NCBI GenBank assembly: GCA_001941135.1
Contig: MSHL01000060.1
Location: 1 to 41,854, forward strand
DNA: 41,854 nucleotides
Direction: 5' to 3'
Origin: Ruminococcus sp. Zagget11
GTDB taxonomy: Bacteria; Bacillota; Clostridia; Oscillospirales; Ruminococcaceae
Under the pieces are notes generated by a model, which searched no databases, was not told where the DNA came from, and saw nothing but the letters and a program-made list of their open reading frames with translations. Below are positions 17,006 through 21,730 of the stretch, piece after piece. The position numbers and the translations under genes are program-made. The first letter of the stretch is position 1. The number at the start of each line of letters is the position of its first letter.

Positions 17006-17048
17006 GCGGGGTGAGTGTTTTTTGTGTATATTTTCTTTGGCTCGATTT

Positions 17049-17075
17049 GTGCAATTTGCACGATTAAACGTTTAA
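17049..17075. promoter_or_regulatory. Two adjacent palindromes upstream of the glycan-operon promoter
   Basis: GTGCAA-T-TTGCAC (17049-17061) is a perfect 6-1-6 palindrome. TTAAACGTTTAA (17064-17075) is a perfect 12-bp palindrome with the central CG usual for LacI-family operators. They lie about 45-75 bp upstream of the -35, a place more typical of an activator or of a looping repressor than of simple blocking. Confidence 0.45.
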
Positions 17076-17143
17076 ACTATAGGCTAAATAAGGCAAAAGC
17101 GGGCAGCCAACGGCTATACCGTAAAGCTGTCCACCGACAAAAA

Positions 17144-17181
17144 TCCCCGCCCACATTGCTGTGAGCGGGGGAAAGTTTTTT
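17144..17181. terminator. Strong bidirectional terminator after the surface-protein gene
   Basis: CCCCGC-CACA (17145-17154) pairs with TGTGAGCGGGG (17160-17170) around a short loop, with a T-run on each side (minus strand ATTTTTG, plus strand GTTTTTT). It closes the minus-strand transcript that ends at 17224. Confidence 0.85.
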
Positions 17182-17223
17182 AATTTAGCAAGCTGCCAAA
17201 TCCAAATCCGTTACGGAGTCAGA

Positions 17224-18795
17224 TTAGCCTCTCTTCTTAGCAACTACAGCTACTGCAGCAAGAGCTACAGGGATAACTGCGAGTGCTACGGGAGCGTTGC
17301 CGGTTGCAGGGGACTGAACTACTTCTTCAACAGCTGCCTCGGTAACAACTACCTCGGGCTCCTCAACAACTTCCTCAACAACTTCCTCAACATCAGCGAT
17401 CTCGTCTTCGTCGGACTCAATGCCTGCTCCAACATCAGCGGTGTCGGTCTCGGAATCGTCAACAACTACAGAGAGGCTGTCCCAGTACCACTCGGTAGGA
17501 GTGTAAAGGAGCATAGAGGTAAGGAATGTCTTAGCCTCGGTAACCTTGCCATCCTCAGTGATGGAGTTCCAGTCAAATGTAAGGGTATTAAGGCCCCATG
17601 TGAACTTGTCGGTATCCTGGAGCTGCATGGTGATCTCGGAGTTAACTACGATAGCACCTGTGAAGAGGTTTACGCCCCAAGCAGAGCTGTAAGAACCGTA
17701 GTTGGAGTAATCATCGGTACCGTATTCGGTGTAGTTATAATTAGTACCGGAGTAGAGCTGCTGGCTGAAGTAAGGATTGTACCAGTCATAGTCACAGGTC
17801 TCCCAGCCGTAAGCTACGCCGGGGATTATCCAACCCATAGGATAAGTGGTATCGCCCTCCCATGTGCCCCAATCTCTGGAATATATAGAGGACGCCTCAG
17901 TAGCAACATATCCATCATAAGAGGTGAATGTGAATGTTACATTCTCGTGGTTAGCAATAGCATCATTGATAACTGCGAGAGGAGTGGTGTAGTAGTTATC
18001 GTCGGTCTTTCTGGAAGTCAGAGCCTCGATAACGTTAGCAGGATCTTCAAGATCAGATCTCATAGGCATAACAAGCTCGGACTCGTAAGCAGCAGTGAAA
18101 GAACCAACAGCGAGGCTGTAAGTACCGGTCAGTGCATCGGTAGCAGTGAGGGACTGAGCAACAACGTCTACAGTTACATCATCAGTGTATGTAATATAAG
18201 CGAACGCACCGGTGGACCAGTCATAAGCGTAAAGGGGTGATGTACCGGAAACGTACTCATAAGAAATTACTTCGTAGGTCATCTTAGCAACAGCAGTCTT
18301 GAATGCATAAGTATTGCCGTTAGCGTCAGCAGACTGACCAAGAGCAGTTACTTCGTACTTGCTGAGATCGTAAGCACCGCTTGCGCCGGTTGTGCTGATA
18401 GGCATATTAAGTACATCGCTGCTGTAGATAGCGCCGGAAGTATAGTAGTCGGCATCATTGTACCACTTCATAGTGGTTGTAGTGCCTGCAACTGCGGAAG
18501 AACCGGTGATATCGTTAAGAGGAGTACCGGTGAATTCGAGAGCCGTAACATTATCAATGTAACGGCTGGAAGCACCAAAAGTGATAGTAGAATCGCCGCC
18601 GGTATAACCGTCAACATAGTAAGCGCCGTCAGCCCAAGTCTGTACTATCTGTACAGAACCCTCCTCGAGAGTGGGTACATAGGTCTTGAGGTCATAAGAA
18701 AGAGCGATTGAATCCTGAGCGGATACAGTAGTAGCCATTGCAGATACGGCCAGAGCGCCAGCCATAACGCCGGCAATTGACTTTTTCATGTTCAT
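17224..18795 (-). CDS. Secreted Tyr/Thr-rich surface protein with PATG-type C-terminal anchor
   Basis: 523 residues from ATG 18795, chosen for AAGGAGG (18804-18810) eight bases upstream; longer in-frame extensions lack a site. Signal peptide at about 1-26 (MNMKKSIAGVMAGALAVSAM, cut after VSA). The mature part is rich in Tyr, Thr, Asp and Trp with no recognised domain. Near the end is an acidic stalk of Val/Glu repeats (EEVVEEVVEE), then the motif SPATGN, a hydrophobic helix (VALAVIPVALAAVAVVA) and a KKRG tail. This is the layout of a sortase-type wall-sorting signal with NPxTG/SPxTG in place of LPxTG, common in ruminococci. It has its own promoter and terminator. Function unknown; it could be a glycan- or substrate-binding surface layer protein serving the adjacent operon (inference). 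Confidence 0.75.
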   Translation of the reverse strand: MNMKKSIAGVMAGALAVSAMATTVSAQDSIALSYDLKTYVPTLEEGSVQIVQTWADGAYYVDGYTGGDSTITFGASSRYIDNVTALEFTGTPLNDITGSSAVAGTTTTMKWYNDADYYTSGAIYSSDVLNMPISTTGASGAYDLSKYEVTALGQSADANGNTYAFKTAVAKMTYEVISYEYVSGTSPLYAYDWSTGAFAYITYTDDVTVDVVAQSLTATDALTGTYSLAVGSFTAAYESELVMPMRSDLEDPANVIEALTSRKTDDNYYTTPLAVINDAIANHENVTFTFTSYDGYVATEASSIYSRDWGTWEGDTTYPMGWIIPGVAYGWETCDYDWYNPYFSQQLYSGTNYNYTEYGTDDYSNYGSYSSAWGVNLFTGAIVVNSEITMQLQDTDKFTWGLNTLTFDWNSITEDGKVTEAKTFLTSMLLYTPTEWYWDSLSVVVDDSETDTADVGAGIESDEDEIADVEEVVEEVVEEPEVVVTEAAVEEVVQSPATGNAPVALAVIPVALAAVAVVAKKRG

Positions 18796-18923
18796 GAAAA
18801 ATTCCTCCTTGTTTTGTTTTGAGTTTTCTTTATTTATTTCCAAAGTTGAATGGAAATCAAATATACGGTGACAAGCGGTGTTTCTGCAAGCAACAATATG
18901 CTTACCGCTTATGTCACACCTTA

Positions 18924-18952
18924 ATTGTACCACTTCCCATTGAATATGTCAA
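18924..18952 (-). promoter_or_regulatory. Promoter of the surface-protein gene
   Basis: Minus-strand TTGACA (18947-18952), 17-base spacer, TACAAT (18924-18929). The resulting leader is about 120 bases. Confidence 0.8.
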
Positions 18953-19290
18953 TGTGCGTATGCGACAAATTTCAGACAAGTTTTTTATCTTATCTGCACA
19001 TAATTCAACAAAAAGCAACACAAAAACCGCCGAACGCCGTGACAAAACCGTCACACGAAGAACACATCCCCGCGGTTACAGTCTAAGTATACAACATTCA
19101 TTTTGTTTTTTCAATATGCCATTTGCACAAAGTTTGGTTTTTGTTTTAACGATTTTAGCGACAAGGTGAACAGAAACGAGGAAAAAGCTGCCGAAAGCCC
19201 GATAATAAAGGACGGATCTGTATTTTTAAACATATTTTCCCGAAGATGCAAAGGTGATTTGCATGGGGATTTAAGAAAAATTTTTCTAAA
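18953..19290. other. Gene-free stretch, no clear feature
   Basis: A/T-rich spacer between the surface-protein promoter and the toxin-antitoxin array. Apart from a weak GTGAC/GTCAC hairpin near 19040, nothing is seen on either strand. Confidence 0.5.
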
Positions 19291-19293
19291 GAC

Positions 19294-19322
19294 TTGACAA
19301 GTGGGGTGGGGTGTGGTATAAT
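19294..19322 (+). promoter_or_regulatory. Promoter of antitoxin RNA 1
   Basis: TTGACA (19294-19299), 17-base GTGGGG-rich spacer, TATAAT (19317-19322), preceded by TGTGG. Perfect consensus. Confidence 0.85.
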
Positions 19323-19328
19323 GTAATC

Positions 19329-19405
19329 AACCACGAAGTTTAATATGTGCATAGTGACACATAAACGAACCCTCCGAGAGTTGCGCCTCTCGGAGGGTTC
19401 TTTTT
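19329..19405 (+). ncRNA. Antitoxin RNA 1 of an Fst/par-type type I toxin-antitoxin locus
   Basis: A ~77-nt RNA predicted from the promoter at 19294-19322 and the terminator at 19367-19405. Its 5' part contains ACGAAGTTTAATATGT (19333-19348), which recurs exactly at 19483-19498 over codons 2-8 of toxin 1. Because the toxin gene is on the other strand, the RNA is antisense to the toxin start region. GCATAG, covering the toxin start codon, is repeated too. Both transcripts also overlap at the shared terminator. This is the layout of RNA II in the pAD1 par locus. Confidence 0.75.
19367..19405. terminator. Shared bidirectional terminator of TA locus 1
   Basis: GAACCCTCCGAGAG pairs fully with CTCTCGGAGGGTTC (14 bp), then TTTTT on the plus strand. 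On the minus strand the tail is GTTTATG. It ends both the antitoxin RNA and the convergent toxin mRNA. Confidence 0.85.
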
Positions 19406-19421
19406 GGGCTTAGTCGGTAAA

Positions 19422-19505
19422 TTATTTTCTGTCAAGCCACTTGCTAATCCGGTCACCAACCAGACGAGCCATAACAGAAACAACGAAGTTTAATATGTAT
19501 CGCAT
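19422..19505 (-). CDS. Fst-like type I toxin peptide 1 (27 residues)
   Basis: A 27-residue peptide beginning MRYILNFVVS and ending SKWLDRK: a hydrophobic membrane segment (about residues 4-17) followed by G17 and a charged tail with W23, L24 and R26. This matches the Fst/Ldr toxin plan (hydrophobic helix, Gly, then WL..R), although the usual Pro is replaced by Val (SV instead of AP). GGAGGAGG lies just upstream, inside a loop closed by CTTCC/GGAAG, as expected for a sequestered toxin site. Promoter at 19547-19575. The peptide would insert in the cell membrane and be held silent by antitoxin RNA 1. Confidence 0.8.
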   Translation of the reverse strand: MRYILNFVVSVMARLVGDRISKWLDRK

Positions 19506-19546
19506 AGCTTCCACCTCCTCCCTGCGGAAGAGACCGACATGAGAGC

Positions 19547-19575
19547 ATTATATCATATATAATGAGGGTTGTCAA
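19547..19575 (-). promoter_or_regulatory. Promoter of toxin 1
   Basis: Minus-strand TTGACA (19570-19575), 17-base spacer, TATAAT (19547-19552). mRNA of about 175 nt down to the shared terminator. Confidence 0.85.
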
Positions 19576-19666
19576 CTTTTGTCGATTTGTTTTCTATTTA
19601 TTATAGTATAGTCGGGGAAATATTTTTTATAAGGGCTTGACAAACGGGGTGGGGTGTGGTATAATG
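19567..19666. repeat. 100-bp promoter block, copy A
   Basis: First of three near-identical 100-bp blocks (also 19922-20021 and 20261-20360). Each carries the toxin -35 at its left end and the complete promoter of the next antitoxin RNA at its right end, divergently arranged, with the constant core TTTTCTATTTATTATAGTAT between them. Confidence 0.85.
19637..19665 (+). promoter_or_regulatory. Promoter of antitoxin RNA 2
   Basis: TTGACA (19637-19642), 17-base spacer, TATAAT (19660-19665). Confidence 0.85.
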
Positions 19667-19671
19667 AGATT

Positions 19672-19752
19672 GAAATTAAGAATGTATTGCACAGTTTTCA
19701 CCAAAAATGAACCCCCTCGGAAAGCGGTCACTTTCCAAGGGGTTCGTTTTTT
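19672..19752 (+). ncRNA. Antitoxin RNA 2 of an Fst/par-type locus
   Basis: About 81 nt from promoter 19637-19665 to terminator 19709-19752. Its 5' region shares AAATTAAGAA (19673-19682 versus 19842-19851), then a TGCAC and a TCACCA block in the same order as the plus strand across the toxin 2 start codon and ribosome binding site. The RNA would therefore pair with the translation start of toxin 2. The match is less exact than in loci 1 and 3. Confidence 0.72.
19709..19752. terminator. Shared bidirectional terminator of TA locus 2
   Basis: GAACCCC plus GGAAAG pair with CTTTCC plus GGGGTTC, with one bulge or mismatch between the two helices. TTTTTT follows on the plus strand and ATTTTTGG on the minus strand. 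Confidence 0.85.
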
Positions 19753-19777
19753 GCGGCTATATGTTTGTTGCCGGTGC

Positions 19778-19861
19778 CTAATCCCTATTAAGCTTTTCAC
19801 TTAACCAGTCGCCAACTAAGTGAGCTAACACAGAGATCAGAAAATTAAGAAGATACTGCAC
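19778..19861 (-). CDS. Fst-like type I toxin peptide 2 (27 residues, GTG start)
   Basis: Begins MQYLLNFLIS, ends SEKLNRD. It has the same length as toxin 1 and the same positions for N6, S10, V11, L15, V16, G17 and R26, and the helix is followed by a charged tail. The start codon is GTG at 19861; AAGGAGGGTGG lies upstream at a rather long spacing. W23 of the other two copies is K here (W is at 19 instead). Promoter 19902-19930; it ends in the shared terminator. Its antitoxin is RNA 2. Confidence 0.75.
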   Translation of the reverse strand: MQYLLNFLISVLAHLVGDWLSEKLNRD

Positions 19862-19901
19862 TTACTGTCACCACCCTCCTTGCAGAGAAACCGGCAGGGT
19901 A

Positions 19902-19930
19902 ATTATATCATATAAAGCGAGTTTTGTCAA
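19902..19930 (-). promoter_or_regulatory. Promoter of toxin 2
   Basis: Minus-strand TTGACA (19925-19930), 17-base spacer, TATAAT (19902-19907). Confidence 0.85.
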
Positions 19931-20021
19931 CTTTTGTCGAATTGTTTTCTATTTATTATAGTATAGTCGGGGAAATATTTTTTATAAGGGCTTGACAAAC
20001 AGGGTGGGGTGTGGTATAATG
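19922..20021. repeat. 100-bp promoter block, copy B
   Basis: Differs from copy A at only a few positions (for example the first bases, one base in the GTCGA region and one in the antitoxin spacer). Confidence 0.85.
19992..20020 (+). promoter_or_regulatory. Promoter of antitoxin RNA 3
   Basis: TTGACA (19992-19997), 17-base spacer, TATAAT (20015-20020). Confidence 0.85.
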
Positions 20022-20026
20022 TGATT

Positions 20027-20101
20027 AACCACAAGGTTGATAATGTCCATGTGACACAAAACGAACCCCCGAGGAATGGTACTCCTCGGGGGTTCTTTTT
20101 T
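20027..20101 (+). ncRNA. Antitoxin RNA 3 of an Fst/par-type locus
   Basis: About 75 nt from promoter 19992-20020 to terminator 20063-20101. It contains ACAAGGTTGATAATG (20031-20045), exactly repeated at 20178-20192 over codons 4-8 of toxin 3, followed by CCATG in both. The RNA is antisense to the beginning of the toxin 3 reading frame. Confidence 0.75.
20063..20101. terminator. Shared bidirectional terminator of TA locus 3
   Basis: GAACCCCCGAGGA pairs perfectly with TCCTCGGGGGTTC (13 bp), followed by TTTTTT on the plus strand and GTTTTG on the minus strand. Confidence 0.87.
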
Positions 20102-20116
20102 GGGCTCTGTCGGCAC

Positions 20117-20200
20117 TTATTCCCTGTCGAACCACTTGGTTATGTAGTTACCAACTACACTCCCCACAACAGAGATTACAAGGTTGATAATGAATTCCAT
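20117..20200 (-). CDS. Fst-like type I toxin peptide 3 (27 residues)
   Basis: Begins MEFIINLVIS, ends TKWFDRE. It shares N6, S10, V11, V16, G17, K22, W23, D25 and R26 with toxin 1 and has the same length. GGAGGAGG lies upstream of ATG 20200. Promoter 20241-20269. Expected to be a membrane-active peptide controlled by antitoxin RNA 3. Confidence 0.8.
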   Translation of the reverse strand: MEFIINLVISVVGSVVGNYITKWFDRE

Positions 20201-20240
20201 GCTGCCACCTCCTCCCTGCGGAAGAGACCGACATAAGGGC

Positions 20241-20269
20241 ATTATATCATATAAAATGAGGGTTGTCAA
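20241..20269 (-). promoter_or_regulatory. Promoter of toxin 3
   Basis: Minus-strand TTGACA (20264-20269), 17-base spacer, TATAAT (20241-20246). Confidence 0.85.
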
Positions 20270-20360
20270 CTTTTGTCGATTTGTTTTCTATTTATTATAG
20301 TATAGTCGGGGAAATATTTTTTCTAAAGGCTTGACAAACGGGGTAGGGTGTGGTATAATG
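20261..20360. repeat. 100-bp promoter block, copy C
   Basis: Nearly identical to copies A and B. Its right half drives the orphan antitoxin RNA 4. Confidence 0.85.
20331..20359 (+). promoter_or_regulatory. Promoter of orphan antitoxin RNA 4
   Basis: TTGACA (20331-20336), 17-base spacer, TATAAT (20354-20359). Confidence 0.85.
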
Positions 20361-20365
20361 TAATC

Positions 20366-20454
20366 ATCAAAGGTAAGTATGTAGTGCATTCGCACCACGA
20401 AAGATGAACCTCTTGGAAAGTTGCCGCTTTCCAAGAGGTTTCTGCGTTATTTTT
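20366..20454 (+). ncRNA. Orphan Fst-type antitoxin RNA 4 with no toxin beside it
   Basis: Same promoter and 5'-region/terminator plan as RNAs 1-3, but no convergent toxin frame follows. Read in antisense, the 5' region (20368-20388) gives ATG CAC TAC ATA CTT ACC TTT, that is M-H-Y-I-L-T-F, which resembles the start of toxin 1 (M-R-Y-I-L-N-F). Its target was or is a toxin with that N-terminus, either lost here or encoded elsewhere. Confidence 0.65.
20407..20440 (+). terminator. Terminator of antitoxin RNA 4
   Basis: AACCTCTTGGAAAG pairs perfectly with CTTTCCAAGAGGTT (14 bp). The T-rich stretch (TTATTTTTC) begins six bases later. Confidence 0.75.
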
Positions 20455-20491
20455 CTTAAAATATTTTACACTAACGAACCATCACAGCACT

Positions 20492-20528
20492 AAAAACCTC
20501 CGAGGATCAATACTCCTCGGAGGCTTTT
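20492..20528. terminator. Bidirectional terminator, probable remnant of a fifth TA unit and end of the tRNA-Leu transcript
   Basis: CCTCCGAGGA (20497-20506) pairs with TCCTCGGAGG (20514-20523). TTTT follows on the plus strand and TTTTT on the minus strand. Stem and loop resemble the locus 3 terminator, and a GGGCTTA sequence beyond it recalls locus 1. Confidence 0.65.
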
Positions 20529-20656
20529 GAAAATTCGGGCTTAACCTATCCCTCATTACGATGGGTTGGCAGTGAAGCTTCGGTTAAGGATTTACCTCAA
20601 AGCCGAAATGTCTGCTTTGACCGCTAAGATTTTTTCGCGGTCGTTAAGCTATCCAC

Positions 20657-20741
20657 TGGTGCGAGTAACAGGAATCGAACCTGCATGGATTGCTCCGCCA
20701 GATCCTAAGTCTGGTGCGTCTGCCAGTTCCGCCATACTCGC
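20657..20741 (-). tRNA. tRNA-Leu (anticodon UAG)
   Basis: The minus strand folds into a class II tRNA with acceptor GCGAGTA/TACTCGC, discriminator A and an encoded CCA end. The anticodon stem is CCAGA/TCTGG with loop CTTAGGA, so the anticodon is UAG (reads CUN Leu codons). The long variable arm and the GGTTCGATTCC T-loop are present. Confidence 0.95.
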
Positions 20742-20773
20742 ATATAATTCGGGATTTCACAGCTTCGTGTGGT

Positions 20774-20803
20774 ATTATACCACAAAAATATACCTCTTGT
20801 CAA
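20774..20803 (-). promoter_or_regulatory. Promoter of tRNA-Leu
   Basis: Minus-strand TTGACA (20798-20803), 18-base spacer, TATAAT (20774-20779). The -10 lies in the palindrome GTGGTA-TTA-TACCAC. Confidence 0.75.
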
Positions 20804-20923
20804 GTGCGGCAGGAGGATTTTTTACGTTTGCAAAAGCATTGTCGACTGCTTTTTGACATAATACGATTTGTATAATCAAAAGAAAACGTTTAAGGACAAA
20901 AAATAGCCTTTATTTTAAGGGTT

Positions 20924-21097
20924 TTATCAACATTTTCAACACATTTTTCAACGCAGCAATGGATATTCAACAGTGTTTTCAACCGAAATCACGGATTTTC
21001 AACCCAATATTATTACCTATTGTATAATTTTTCGGAGAAATGTCAATGATATTCCGTGTATAAGTGATTTTGAAACGCGTTGAAAAAATGTTGAAAG
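20924..21097. repeat. Cluster of eight TTTTCAAC-type motifs
   Basis: Plus-strand copies start at 20924 (TTATCAACA), 20933, 20945, 20964 (TATTCAACA), 20976 and 20996. Inverted copies lie at 21078-21086 and 21089-21097. The first copy differs from the DnaA box TTATCCACA at one base. Spacings of 9-20 bases suggest a multimeric DNA-binding site. Confidence 0.5.
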
Positions 21098-21110
21098 GTA
21101 GAAGATAATT

Positions 21111-21389
21111 ATGCCTAAAGGTATAAACCGCAGGATTATAGAGGTCAATGACAGGGATAACAAATATTTTGAAAAAGCCGTGCTGTTTTTGCGTACTGAT
21201 TGCAATTTAAGCACCTCGGAGCTTGATGATGAAGCGAGAAAATATATTACCCAAGCCCAGCAGCTTTACGAAAGCGACAGCCGTCATCACAGCGTAAGCT
21301 CCGTACTGATGGGGCTTGCAACGGCTGCCACGGTAATCTTGGCGCTCTCCCTGTCCGTCTACCTCATAATGCTTATAGGGGAGCTTTAA
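21111..21389 (+). CDS. Small membrane protein of unknown function
   Basis: 92 residues. A soluble basic and polar N-terminal part (about 1-62, starting MPKGINRRIIEVNDRD and containing KYITQAQQLYESD) precedes a single C-terminal membrane helix (about 65-90, VLMGLATAATVILALSLSVYLI). AAAGGTAG upstream is a moderate ribosome binding site. An intrinsic terminator follows 20 bases after the stop, which supports a real transcript. A TATAAT at 21023-21028, just after the TTTTCAAC cluster, may drive it. I do not recognise the family; tail-anchored topology is inferred. Confidence 0.65.
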   Translation: MPKGINRRIIEVNDRDNKYFEKAVLFLRTDCNLSTSELDDEARKYITQAQQLYESDSRHHSVSSVLMGLATAATVILALSLSVYLIMLIGEL

Positions 21390-21409
21390 CGGATAATAGA
21401 GAATAGAGG

Positions 21410-21437
21410 ACGGAGAATGGAAATTCTGCCGTTTTTT
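21410..21437 (+). terminator. Intrinsic terminator after the small membrane-protein gene
   Basis: ACGG-AGAAT pairs with ATTCT-GCCGT with a one-base bulge, followed by seven T. Confidence 0.7.
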
Positions 21438-21590
21438 TATACAGTGAAAGAAAAATTCAAGGATTGGAAAATCGTTTATTTATCCGACTACTATCCTCTA
21501 TTCTCAGATTTCCCTAAAGTAAAAAGTCGCCTATAAGAATAAAATTTATTTTTGGTTCGATAAAAATTCATACTTTTCATATAAAGCTGC

Positions 21591-21619
21591 TTGACAAATT
21601 ATTAGCCAAAGTGTAAAAT
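21591..21619 (+). promoter_or_regulatory. Promoter of pfkA
   Basis: TTGACA (21591-21596), 17-base spacer, TAAAAT (21614-21619). The ~105-base leader contains a TGGCGG/CCGCCA pairing around a long loop. The stretch 21438-21590 shows no gene, only a purine/pyrimidine repeat (TCCTCTATTCTC) complementary to one at 21399-21410. Confidence 0.75.
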
Positions 21620-21730
21620 AGAAGTGGCGGCAATGTGAGGGAAATTGTTGCAGATTGTACCTGACCGCACCGCCATTTTAAAAAGCGTAAACTTTTATTA
21701 CATAGCTTATAATAATCGGAGGAAAGTGTT

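Noticed and set aside
17161-18240. 359-codon open frame on the plus strand over the surface-protein gene
   Set aside because: It lies antisense to a gene with promoter, signal peptide and anchor. Its Ser/Asn/Gly-rich translation is the mirror of Thr/Val/Tyr codons, and it starts inside the terminator hairpin.
20009-20236. 75-codon plus-strand frame crossing TA locus 3
   Set aside because: It runs through the antitoxin RNA, its terminator and the toxin on the other strand, so it cannot be a gene. The small-RNA/toxin interpretation explains all signals.
19567-20360. CRISPR-like array suggested by regularly spaced near-identical blocks
   Set aside because: The repeats are 100 bp, about 340-355 bp apart, contain divergent promoters, and the spacers hold related RNAs and peptides. 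No cas genes are present.
20770-20784. Palindrome GTGGTA-TTA-TACCAC as an operator of tRNA-Leu
   Set aside because: TGTGGTATAAT occurs in many promoters of this window, so the symmetry probably follows from the -10 context by chance.
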